Positions 18,787 through 27,339 of a stretch of DNA of 64,000 bases are shown piece after piece (position 1 is the stretch's first letter; each line of letters begins with the position of its first letter). The DNA comes from Actinomycetota bacterium (lineage in GTDB: Bacteria > Actinomycetota > Actinomycetes > S36-B12 > UBA5976). The notes under the pieces were generated by a model, which searched no databases, had not been told where the DNA came from, and was given only the letters and a program-made list of their open reading frames with translations. Made by a program: the position numbers and the translations under genes. The stretch is from positions 1 to 64,000 of the forward strand of contig CANGDR010000007.1 of NCBI GenBank assembly GCA_947452765.1. Reading direction: 5' to 3'.

Positions 18787-19248
18787 TTAATCTTTCAGTC
18801 CTGAACTAATTTGTTCCGCGTGCTCAATCGGATGATTGATGTAGGTCTTAAGCCAGGTCTCCAATGTGTACTCACCTGACTCTGTGTGAATGCCTGCATT
18901 TTTGAGTTGTTCTTTCGCGAGCCTCTTAAGTATTTCTAGAGACGAGGCGCGTACAGCGCTGAAAACTGCGAGTGAAATTTCAATTGGAAGAACTTTGTAT
19001 CCCAATGTTTCGTTCTCTCCCCATCCAGCTTCGTCATAGCCCTGGATTTGTGTACCGGGTTCTGCAATCAACCGGCGGAGTCTCGCGTAGGACTGAGCTT
19101 CGCTATCCGCAACGTGATGGACAACTTGCCTGGCATTCCATGAGTCATTTTGAGGCATATCTAAGTCAACGTCGGTTAACTTAGCCGCAACAGCAAGAAA
19201 GATCTCGGTCGCTTTGTTATATTCTTCAATCGCGTCTCGTAGTTCCAT
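18787..19248 (-). CDS. DinB family protein
   Basis: MELRDAIEEYNKATEIFLAVAAKLTDVDLDMPQNDSWNARQVVHHVADSEAQSYARLRRLIAE...YINHPIEHAEQI. Confidence 0.85.
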   Translation of the reverse strand: MELRDAIEEYNKATEIFLAVAAKLTDVDLDMPQNDSWNARQVVHHVADSEAQSYARLRRLIAEPGTQIQGYDEAGWGENETLGYKVLPIEISLAVFSAVRASSLEILKRLAKEQLKNAGIHTESGEYTLETWLKTYINHPIEHAEQISSGLKD

Positions 19249-19277
19249 AATTAACTTTAGCAATCCGCGGTGAAAAG

Positions 19278-19302
19278 TAGACGAGTCGGTCTGTAAGCCG
19301 GG
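19278..19302. repeat. rnpB 3'-end-derived repeat
   Basis: tagacgagtcggtctgtaagccggg, 1 difference. Confidence 0.96.
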
Positions 19303-19382
19303 TTCATCAGCATTAAGCTCTGGCGAAAATCACTTTGATAAGATTTTGTAATTCTATTTAAGACTTTTTTGGAGCCTAAAAA

Positions 19383-20489
19383 ATGCGGTTTGAACCATTC
19401 GAGTTGGAACGTTACTTTGCGAAATATGAGTTTTCCGCGAAGTATTTGCTTTCAAGTTCAGACTGTGACGGGTTGCTACAAAGTGATGTCCTGGACCTCG
19501 CGGACGCACAATCCCGCGAATTGTGGGACAACCTAACACTTGGATACACCGAATCTGGTGGCCATCCGCTGCTAAAGAATGAGATTGCCAAGATGTATCA
19601 AGGCATTACATCTGATGACATTTTGACAGTTGTGCCTGAGGAAGGCATTTACCTTGCCCTGAACTGCATCCTGAAAAGTGGCGACCACGTGATTTGTACT
19701 TTCCCTGGATACCAATCACTTTATGAAATTGCTGAAGGCATTGGCTGCGAAGTGACGAAGTGGGAACTGGATGAAGCCCGAGGTTGGGCGCTTGATCTGG
19801 ATTTCTTAAAATCACAGATCAAATCCAACACCAAACTTCTTGTGGTGAACTTCCCGCATAATCCAACGGGTTATACGCCAACTTTGCTTGAGTTCCAAGA
19901 AATCATGGACATCGCTCGAGAACACAATATTTTCGTTTTGTCTGACGAGATGTATCGCTACATGGAATTTGATGCCGCAGATCGGCTCCCCTCGGCATGC
20001 GAAGTTTATGAAAATGCCGTATCCCTATTTGGAGTTTCCAAAGCGCTTGGTCTTGCTGGGCTACGAGTTGGTTGGGTCACCACAAGAAACAAAGAACTTC
20101 TTTCGCGCATGGTTACGTACAAAGATTTCACAACGATTTGCGGAAGTGCACCAAGTGAAATCTTGGCCTTGATTGCGCTGCGAAATAGCGAGTTAATTGT
20201 CTCCAGAAACTTAGACACAATTAGAACAAATCTTGGCCTTTTAGAAACCTTCTTTGAAGGTCAGGACCTTTTCTCCTGGATTAAGCCTCGCGCAGGATCA
20301 ATTGCATTTCCGCGGATAAATGGCAATCGAAGCTCATTGGCTTTTTGCGAAACCCTAGTTGCTGAAACTGGAATCATGTTGTTGCCGTCAACCGTGTATG
20401 GATATGGCGACAACCATTTCAGGCTTGGCTTTGGCAGAAAAAATATGCCTGAAGTACTTGATAGGTTTTTCGAGTATTTAAAAGCATAG
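19383..20489 (+). CDS. Class I/II PLP-dependent aminotransferase
   Basis: NFPHNPTGYTPT, SDEMYRYMEF, SLFGVSKALGLAGLRVGW (PLP lysine). Confidence 0.92.
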   Translation: MRFEPFELERYFAKYEFSAKYLLSSSDCDGLLQSDVLDLADAQSRELWDNLTLGYTESGGHPLLKNEIAKMYQGITSDDILTVVPEEGIYLALNCILKSGDHVICTFPGYQSLYEIAEGIGCEVTKWELDEARGWALDLDFLKSQIKSNTKLLVVNFPHNPTGYTPTLLEFQEIMDIAREHNIFVLSDEMYRYMEFDAADRLPSACEVYENAVSLFGVSKALGLAGLRVGWVTTRNKELLSRMVTYKDFTTICGSAPSEILALIALRNSELIVSRNLDTIRTNLGLLETFFEGQDLFSWIKPRAGSIAFPRINGNRSSLAFCETLVAETGIMLLPSTVYGYGDNHFRLGFGRKNMPEVLDRFFEYLKA

Positions 20490-20498
20490 GCGTTTAAT

Positions 20499-20523
20499 TA
20501 GACGAGTCGGTCTGTAAGCCGGA
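20499..20523. repeat. Native rnpB 3' end, parent of the dispersed repeats
   Basis: tagacgagtcggtctgtaagccgga, continuous with the rnpB body (ttctgta...). Confidence 0.95.
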
Positions 20524-20846
20524 TTCTGTACGCTTGCGCGCGATGATCATCCATCTGCGATTGTTGTTACCAACAACCTGTTGCAACCTACCTGCAGGCT
20601 AGTGACGGGCAGTCACCTGCGTCTTGGTCTTGCTCCGAGTGGGGTTTACCTAGCTACCTATGTCGCCATAAGTACTGGTGAGCTCTTACCTCACCGTTTC
20701 ACCCTTACCTATTGCTAGGCGGTTTACTTTCTGTTGCACTTTCCCGTGGGTCACCCCAGGTGGACGTTATCCACCACTCTTGCCCTATGGAGTCCGGACT
20801 TTCCTCGAGCATTGCTGCCCGCGATCATCCGACCGACTCGTCTACC
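20499..20846 (-). ncRNA. rnpB: RNase P RNA (type A)
   Basis: Minus strand contains GAGGAAAGTCCGGACTCCATAGGGCA near the 5' end; termini TAGACGAGTCGGTC / GACCGACTCGTCTA form P1. Ends approximate. Confidence 0.95.
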
Positions 20847-20879
20847 GTAAGACTACGGGGATATCACTAAGGTTGAAAA

Positions 20880-22496
20880 GTGCTGGATTTATTACTTAAA
20901 GGTGGAGTGCTTCACCAACCAAATGGATCCGCACCGATACCCGCTGCCATTGGTTTACAGGACGGCAAGATCGCATTCGTTGGAGATCCTGCGGATGCGC
21001 CAACTGCGCGCGAAGTAATCGAACTTTCTGGGCAATTAATAACTCCAGGATTTATCGATAGCCATAATCACTTGCTTCTTGGGTTCGATCCCGAAGCTGT
21101 GAACTTACAAGACCTTGTCGATCTAGCTAGTGTGCGTTCACGAATGAAAGAATTTGCGGGCTCGCGACCAGAATTGGAATGGATTTGTGGCGAGAACGCG
21201 AACTATTCAGTAGTTGAGGGCCGACGGCCAAATGCAAACGACTTAGCTGGCATCACCAATCGACCGATTTTTATCACAACTTACGATCAGCATTCGGTTT
21301 GGCTGAACGATGTTGCGATTCGCGCGCTTGGGATTGAACCGGGTGTGGAACTAAGTTGGGGTCGCCCAGAGTTTGATGAAGTTACTAGGAAGCCAACCGG
21401 TTGGGTTACTGATTTTTACACCAGTGCGATGACGACGCTCGGATTAAAGGCACTGCAACGTGACATTCCGATGTATTCACCTGATCGCAGGTATCGCAAA
21501 TTAATAGCCAGTATGGAAATGGCAACTCGATTTGGAATTACAACCGTCGTTGAGCCACAAGTTCCCATGGCTGAACTGGACCTGTTTCATCGAGCACTTG
21601 GCGAAGGAAAACTAAGTTCACGAGTTATTGCTGCGCTGTTTCATCCGATCGAAGAAGGATCTGACTTCCGCATGGAACTTCGCAATACCATCGATAGTCA
21701 CGTTGAATCGCCAAAACTTTCGCTTGGTCCGATCAAGCTTTACGCCGATGATGTAATTGAACCTCATACCGCTTGGTTGCTAGATGACTATGCGAACAAA
21801 CCAGGTCATCGCGGTAACCCAAGTACTTCAGTTGCCGAGTTTCATCACATAGTTGCCGAACTTGATCGCATGGGATTGCAAACGCATACCCATGCCACAG
21901 GTGATGGCGGAATTCGATTAGTACTTGATGCGATTGAAAATGCGGCAAAGTTAAACAGCACAACTGATCGTCGGCATGGAATTGTGCACGTGGAATGTAT
22001 TCACCCAGATGACTTATCCAGGCTGGCTTCCCTTGGAATTACCGCAGCAATGCAACCTCGCCACTGCTCCCCTGACTTAATCGAAGGTTCGTGGATGAAC
22101 AACATCGGCGAAGATCGCTGGGATCGCGCTTGGCGGATTAAGTCATTGCAAGCAGTTGGCACCCACGTTGCGCTATCAAGTGACTGGCAAGTTGGCGAAA
22201 TGGATCCGTTAGTTGGCATTTACAGCGCCATGACCCGAGCATCACTTGATGGCAAAAAGTCCTGGACGCAAGACGAACGCATTTCACTTTCTGCCGCCAT
22301 CGATGGCTACACCAAAGAAGGTGCTTGGGCTTGGCATCGCGAATCAGAATTCGGCGCTTTGGGAATCGGTATGGCTGCCGACATTGTGGTTTGGTCTAGC
22401 AACCTGAACGAATTCGGTTCCGATCCAGCTGGTTTGCTTGGGCAAAACACTTTGCTCACGATTGTCGATGGCCAAATCGCCTACGACGCGCGCTAA
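20880..22496 (+). CDS. Amidohydrolase (YtcJ-like metal-dependent hydrolase)
   Basis: GQLITPGFIDSHNHLLLG, THATGDGGIRLVLDAIE, LSSDWQVGEMDPLVGIYSAMTR. Confidence 0.9.
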   Translation: MLDLLLKGGVLHQPNGSAPIPAAIGLQDGKIAFVGDPADAPTAREVIELSGQLITPGFIDSHNHLLLGFDPEAVNLQDLVDLASVRSRMKEFAGSRPELEWICGENANYSVVEGRRPNANDLAGITNRPIFITTYDQHSVWLNDVAIRALGIEPGVELSWGRPEFDEVTRKPTGWVTDFYTSAMTTLGLKALQRDIPMYSPDRRYRKLIASMEMATRFGITTVVEPQVPMAELDLFHRALGEGKLSSRVIAALFHPIEEGSDFRMELRNTIDSHVESPKLSLGPIKLYADDVIEPHTAWLLDDYANKPGHRGNPSTSVAEFHHIVAELDRMGLQTHTHATGDGGIRLVLDAIENAAKLNSTTDRRHGIVHVECIHPDDLSRLASLGITAAMQPRHCSPDLIEGSWMNNIGEDRWDRAWRIKSLQAVGTHVALSSDWQVGEMDPLVGIYSAMTRASLDGKKSWTQDERISLSAAIDGYTKEGAWAWHRESEFGALGIGMAADIVVWSSNLNEFGSDPAGLLGQNTLLTIVDGQIAYDAR

Positions 22497-24964
22497 GTCT
22501 TTAGCCTTGCATTCGTTGGATCATAAAACGGCTCGTCACTGATAGTTGCGGGAACTAAAACGCCAGCGCAATCAATGATGAAGTTTGATCCGGCTGGAAT
22601 ATCGGCTGGAATGTTTCCAAGACCACAAGCACCACCGATGGTGTGGCCATAGGAACCCGAAGTCACATGCCCAATGATTTTGCCATCAAGCAAAATTGAT
22701 TCATCGTGCACAAATAGTGGTTCTGGCTTATCCAGTTTGATGTAAACCTGGCGGCGATCTGGGTTTTGCTTTCCTTCGATTGCGCTTCGACCAACGAAGT
22801 CGCCCTTCTTAAGGCTGACTGCAAAACCAAGTGAGGCTTGATAAGGGTCATCAATTGGTCCAATGTCATGGCCTAAGTGTCGGTAACCCTTTTCAACTCG
22901 CAAACTATCTAGCGCGTGGTAACCAGCGCGTCGAATACCAAGGTCAGAGCCCGCGGCAATAACTGAGTCATAGATTGAAACTGCCATGTCAGCGGTTGGA
23001 TAAAGTTCGTAGCCTAGTTCGCCCACGAAACTAACGCGTAAGCAAAGCGCCGAACCATTGCCAACTTCAATTTCACGAGCAGTTCCCCATGGCTGATTTT
23101 CAGTTGAGAAATCCGCTGGGCTAATGCGCGACAACAACTCTCGCGAGTTTGGTCCCATAATTCCGATAGTGGCTAGTCCTGCGCTGGCATCAAATACCGC
23201 AGCCGCATTCCCGCGCGCTGCGCGACGGAACATGGCCATGGTTTTGGTTTGTGAAGCAGTAGGGGTCACCACCAAGAATCGATCTTCGGCTAATCGAGTA
23301 ATCGTGCCATCAAGTTCGATACCGCCACCCCTATTGAGCATCAAGGTATAGACCACGCGCCCGATCTTTACATCCAGATTTGCCGTAGTTACCGATTGCA
23401 CGACTTGCAACGCATCCGGTCCAGCTACTTCAACTTTGGTAAAGGTTGATAGATCAAAGACTGCAACTGCCTCGCGCGCAGCCTTATGCTCAGCCGCCGA
23501 ATGCTCGAACCAGTTCTGGCGCTGGTAACTGTATTCGTATTCCCGCTTAACTCCACTAGGGGCAAACCAATTTGCCCGTTCGTATCCAACTAGTTCGCCA
23601 AATACGGCGCCTGCGGCATCGAGGCGATCGTGCAATGGGGAACGACGGATATCTCGCGCAGTATGCGGTTGCAGGAATGGCCAGTGCATTGCATAAAGCC
23701 GACCTAAACCTTCTTTGGTCCGTTCGTGAAGGTAAGGCCGATTGGCTTGATACTTAGAGAACCGTTGCACATCAACGGCAGACACGTCATAAGTCGGGGT
23801 CCCAGCCACAACCCATTCGGCCAATGCGCGACCGGCGCCAGGTGCATAAATAATTCCTTGGCTATTAAATCCAGCAGCCACCCATAAACCATCAACTTCG
23901 GCAGTTTCACCCAAACAGAAGGATGAATCCGGGGTGAAGGATTCTGGCGCGTTTAAGAAGCGAGAGAAATTCGCAGTTTTGAGAGCTGGGATTCGATCTT
24001 CGGCAAATCCTTTGACGGCCGCAAAATGTTCCCAGTCAGGCTCGAACTCACCAAATGCAAAATCAGGTGCAAGTGTTCGAGGATCCACCGGAATGCCATC
24101 AGGTTCAAATGCGCCAACAACTAATGAGCCGTTATGTCCACGTACATATAAATAGCCATCAAGATCTCGCAGCACCGGCAATGGCACATCCGCGCCTTCA
24201 ATTGGATCGGTGGTCACATGCACATGCGCCGCTGGATAAAGCGGAACCATAGCGCCACATTTTTGAGCAAGTTCGCGCGTCCATAGCCCAGCAGCCAAAA
24301 CTAAGTTTTCGCATTCAACTACGCCAAAGTCAGTTTCGACTGCAGTTATTCGACCATTTGTTTTCTGCACTCCGGTAATAATGACGCCTTCGCGAATTGT
24401 TACACCTCTTGTGTGTGCGCCTTTGGCAAAAGCTAAAGCTGCGCGACCAGGGTTTACATGGCCATCTTCGGCGTGATGCATGCCGCCAAGTAGTCCTTCT
24501 GAAGTTGCCAGCGGATGAAGTTCAGCAACTCGTTGCGGCGAAACTAATTCAGTTGCAATTCCGTTATGTCGCGCAACCATGTCGCTGTAACGAAGTTCAT
24601 CTAAGCGACCGGGCGTGCGAGCAAGAGATAACGAGCCGTTTTGTTGCAAGGAGACGTTGATGCCAGTTTCTTTTTCAATTGCGCGATAGGCATCGATGCC
24701 ATAGTACGAAAGTTTTGTCATGGCATGTGTCGCGCGCGAGCGAACAACCAAGCCCGCCGCATGCCAGCTAGTACCCGCAGCTACCGATGCTCGCTCAATT
24801 AGCAATACGTCTTTGTGTCCTAGTTCGGCCAAATGGTAAGCAATGCTCGACCCGACAACTCCAGCGCCAACGACTATGGTTTGTGCCCGTGCTGGTAGCG
24901 GGCGGCTTTGTGCTTGGTCGTCAAAGGAAGTTGCAGTTAGGTCTTTTTCCAGCAAATTATCCAC
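22493..24964 (-). CDS. FAD-dependent oxidoreductase with C-terminal GcvT/aminomethyltransferase domain (sarcosine/dimethylglycine dehydrogenase-like)
   Basis: N-term TIVVGAGVVGSSIAYHLAELGHKDVLLIER; C-term VSFVGELGYELYP and DSLRVEKGYRHLGHDIGP. Confidence 0.92.
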   Translation of the reverse strand: MDNLLEKDLTATSFDDQAQSRPLPARAQTIVVGAGVVGSSIAYHLAELGHKDVLLIERASVAAGTSWHAAGLVVRSRATHAMTKLSYYGIDAYRAIEKETGINVSLQQNGSLSLARTPGRLDELRYSDMVARHNGIATELVSPQRVAELHPLATSEGLLGGMHHAEDGHVNPGRAALAFAKGAHTRGVTIREGVIITGVQKTNGRITAVETDFGVVECENLVLAAGLWTRELAQKCGAMVPLYPAAHVHVTTDPIEGADVPLPVLRDLDGYLYVRGHNGSLVVGAFEPDGIPVDPRTLAPDFAFGEFEPDWEHFAAVKGFAEDRIPALKTANFSRFLNAPESFTPDSSFCLGETAEVDGLWVAAGFNSQGIIYAPGAGRALAEWVVAGTPTYDVSAVDVQRFSKYQANRPYLHERTKEGLGRLYAMHWPFLQPHTARDIRRSPLHDRLDAAGAVFGELVGYERANWFAPSGVKREYEYSYQRQNWFEHSAAEHKAAREAVAVFDLSTFTKVEVAGPDALQVVQSVTTANLDVKIGRVVYTLMLNRGGGIELDGTITRLAEDRFLVVTPTASQTKTMAMFRRAARGNAAAVFDASAGLATIGIMGPNSRELLSRISPADFSTENQPWGTAREIEVGNGSALCLRVSFVGELGYELYPTADMAVSIYDSVIAAGSDLGIRRAGYHALDSLRVEKGYRHLGHDIGPIDDPYQASLGFAVSLKKGDFVGRSAIEGKQNPDRRQVYIKLDKPEPLFVHDESILLDGKIIGHVTSGSYGHTIGGACGLGNIPADIPAGSNFIIDCAGVLVPATISDEPFYDPTNARLKT

Positions 24965-25062
24965 GGGTAACTTCCTTAAAAAATTAAGTCTTAGCGCAAC
25001 TTTATTGCAGAATTTGGGCGGCCATTCTGGTAGCCCCTAATTACCTCAGGCAATGGAGAAGA

Positions 25063-25096
25063 CCCCGCAATAAGTATGAGTTACTGCGGGGCCTTT
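25063..25096. terminator. Intrinsic terminator-like hairpin
   Basis: ccccgcaataagtatgagttactgcggggccttta. Confidence 0.75.
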
Positions 25097-25290
25097 ATTT
25101 CGTCAGAAGCTGACTTTGCCCTGCGGTGACACTGTTGCGCTGCATCGATGATGCCGAGCAATGATCGAACCGGGACGTCAATTCCTAACTAATCCATTCC
25201 TACGCCTGGTAAATCAAGGGTGCAAGGGGTTTTCCAAAAAATACGCCAGTTTGTTATGAAACTGCCCACTAGTTCGTTGAATAACTGAAC

Positions 25291-26082
25291 TTAGAGAACT
25301 TCCACGATTACATCAAGGCCCCAAGGTTGGCCGGCCTTTTTTGGTTTGATTACAGCAACATCTACGGCAACTTTGGCAGCCAAAGTTGCCAACTGGTCAA
25401 CTCCATTAACGGATTTTGAAGACTGCGCTAATGCCCGCACTAATCGGCCCTTAGTTGCCTTATTTGAATGGCTGACAACTTTGGGGGCGCCCTTTGGCAT
25501 TTTCTGCATGATGCGAGGAACAACTACTTGCTCAGATATGCCCGGTTCGATTGGCCCAAGTTTTGCATACGTGCCAGATCGCAAATCAATGACAAATTCG
25601 TCGCTTTGGGAAATAAGCGTGGAAATATTTTCACTCCAGAATTTAGTCAGTGAGCCTATTTTCGGCAGTACTGAATCTCCTGAGAATCGATAAGCCGGAA
25701 TGTGATCGCTAACGCTGATTAATCCAAACAATGCGCTCACAACAAAATTCTCGGCTTCAAACTTATTCATCGCAGCGGCGCTTAAAGTATCTATTTCAAT
25801 CGCGTCATATAGTACGCCGGTGTAGACCTGCCAAGCAGGAGCAGTTGGCGCAGTCAGTAACTCAAGATCTCGAGTGATTTCAAAATCTTGTTTTGCACTA
25901 GTTCCTAAAATGCTTCGCACTTTTGGCTTTGGTCCGCTGGCAACTTTAACGAGTTCAGCAATTAATTGATCACGCTTGGAATTCAATTCCGGAAAACTTA
26001 ACTGTGAAAGGCCTAGCTTCTTTTTGCCGGAAGCATCTGTTTTACCTTCAGAAGGCGGTAGCAAAATCAACGTCATAATCAA
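25291..26082 (-). CDS. yaaA: YaaA family peroxide stress protein
   Basis: ILLPPSEGKTDASGKKKLGLSQLSFPELNSKRDQLI; YTGVLYDAIEIDTLS; VVSHSNKATKGRLVRAL. Confidence 0.85.
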   Translation of the reverse strand: MIMTLILLPPSEGKTDASGKKKLGLSQLSFPELNSKRDQLIAELVKVASGPKPKVRSILGTSAKQDFEITRDLELLTAPTAPAWQVYTGVLYDAIEIDTLSAAAMNKFEAENFVVSALFGLISVSDHIPAYRFSGDSVLPKIGSLTKFWSENISTLISQSDEFVIDLRSGTYAKLGPIEPGISEQVVVPRIMQKMPKGAPKVVSHSNKATKGRLVRALAQSSKSVNGVDQLATLAAKVAVDVAVIKPKKAGQPWGLDVIVEVL

Positions 26083-26088
26083 TTGCCC

Positions 26089-26526
26089 TCAGGGACGGGC
26101 AATGATTCCCGAACCACCTGCAAGGTGAGTATCAAGGGCTTCATTAGCTAGCGCGTCAGCATGCTTGTTATCTTCGCGCGGAATCCAGGTATAAGTGACA
26201 TTTCCATAAGGCAAAATTTCTCGTGCTTCCAGCGCTAACTTCTGCATATCAGGACTTTTAATTTTCCAGCGTCCTGACATTTGCTCGACAACTAATTTGC
26301 TATCCATGCGAACTTCAACCAAGGCTTGTGCGTCAATTTCAGCAATAGCGCGAAGGCCGGCGACGAGTCCGTTGTATTCGGCCACGTTATTTGTGGCATG
26401 TCCTAGAACCGCTGCGCGTTCGGCTACTACTTCCCCGGTGTTTGCATTGCGAATCACCGTGCCATACGAGGCATGTCCTGGATTACCGCGCGAGGCTCCG
26501 TCGGCCTCCATCACAAAATGGGTCAC
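26089..26526 (-). CDS. RNase HI family protein
   Basis: MEADGASRGNPGHASYGTVI, NVAEYNGLVAGLRA, VRMDSKLVVEQMSG, REDNKHADALANEA; GTGA overlap with the upstream gene. Confidence 0.9.
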   Translation of the reverse strand: MTHFVMEADGASRGNPGHASYGTVIRNANTGEVVAERAAVLGHATNNVAEYNGLVAGLRAIAEIDAQALVEVRMDSKLVVEQMSGRWKIKSPDMQKLALEAREILPYGNVTYTWIPREDNKHADALANEALDTHLAGGSGIIARP

Positions 26527-27272
26527 AGACCAGACTCCGCGGTTCGAACCAGAATCCGTCGACATTGATCGCAGCGCGCAATCGCATCCGGTGCCAAGTT
26601 GCGAATGTGATCGATTTCTTGGGCATCAATAGTGATGTGACAACCTTGGCACGAACCACGATGAATTAACGCAGCCCCAATGCCATCATGATCTGCCCGA
26701 ATCTTGTCATAAAGGGCAATTAGATCTCTAGGCAGTCCGCTGGATAATTCAGTACGCTGCTGAATTATCGAATTACTCTCAAAGTCGATGTCAGCAAATG
26801 TGTCATCTCTAGCTTGGGTCACTTGCGCTAATTTTTCGGTAATCGCAATTTCATCGGCTTCTAAATCGATAACAGCTTGCTGTGCATCTTCGTATTGCTG
26901 CATGATTTCAAGTTCGATGTCTTCAAGTTCAGCTTGCCGCTTTGCCAGCGTTGCAATTTCATGTTGCAGACTTTCCAATTCTTTGGCCGCTGAAACCGCG
27001 CCCGCATCTAACCGATCTTGATCTCGCTTAGCCCGAGCAACTACCTGTTCAACGTCAGATTCAGCTTTAAGTTGATTCAGCTTCAGATCCGAAGTTTCGG
27101 TTTTGGCAGCTACTAACCGCATCTTGATTGAGCCCAACTCAACTTCTAGATCTTGGGCCTGGGAAATTTCCGGAACCGAGGCGCGCTTATGGGCTAATTG
27201 GAGAATTTTGGTATCAAATGCTTGGACATCAAGGAGCGCCTGTTGGTGTTCGGCGCTTGCAGTTACTGCCAT
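26523..27272 (-). CDS. Zinc-ribbon coiled-coil protein (DUF164/C4-type family)
   Basis: Long coiled coil and C-terminal CQGCHITIDAQEIDHIRNLAPDAIARCDQCRRILVR. Confidence 0.9.
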   Translation of the reverse strand: MAVTASAEHQQALLDVQAFDTKILQLAHKRASVPEISQAQDLEVELGSIKMRLVAAKTETSDLKLNQLKAESDVEQVVARAKRDQDRLDAGAVSAAKELESLQHEIATLAKRQAELEDIELEIMQQYEDAQQAVIDLEADEIAITEKLAQVTQARDDTFADIDFESNSIIQQRTELSSGLPRDLIALYDKIRADHDGIGAALIHRGSCQGCHITIDAQEIDHIRNLAPDAIARCDQCRRILVRTAESGL

Positions 27273-27339
27273 TGTGTCTCCGAAAGTTGAGAAAACTATT
27301 TACTTTCTTGTAAGACTACCGCTGCCGCCAACTTTGGGG

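Noticed and set aside
16281-20523. CRISPR array
   Set aside because: Repeats are ~25 nt but intervals are 0.4-1.5 kb and contain genes; no cas genes or short spacers.
16281-20523. Classical integron attC sites
   Set aside because: Repeats are short and match the rnpB 3' end; no paired R/L boxes, long bottom-strand hairpin or IntI in the window.
20678-20899. 73-aa ORF on the + strand
   Set aside because: Lies antisense over rnpB; no protein-like character.
24965-25062. Glycine-type riboswitch upstream of the FAD/GcvT gene
   Set aside because: No recognisable tandem aptamer consensus in the leader.
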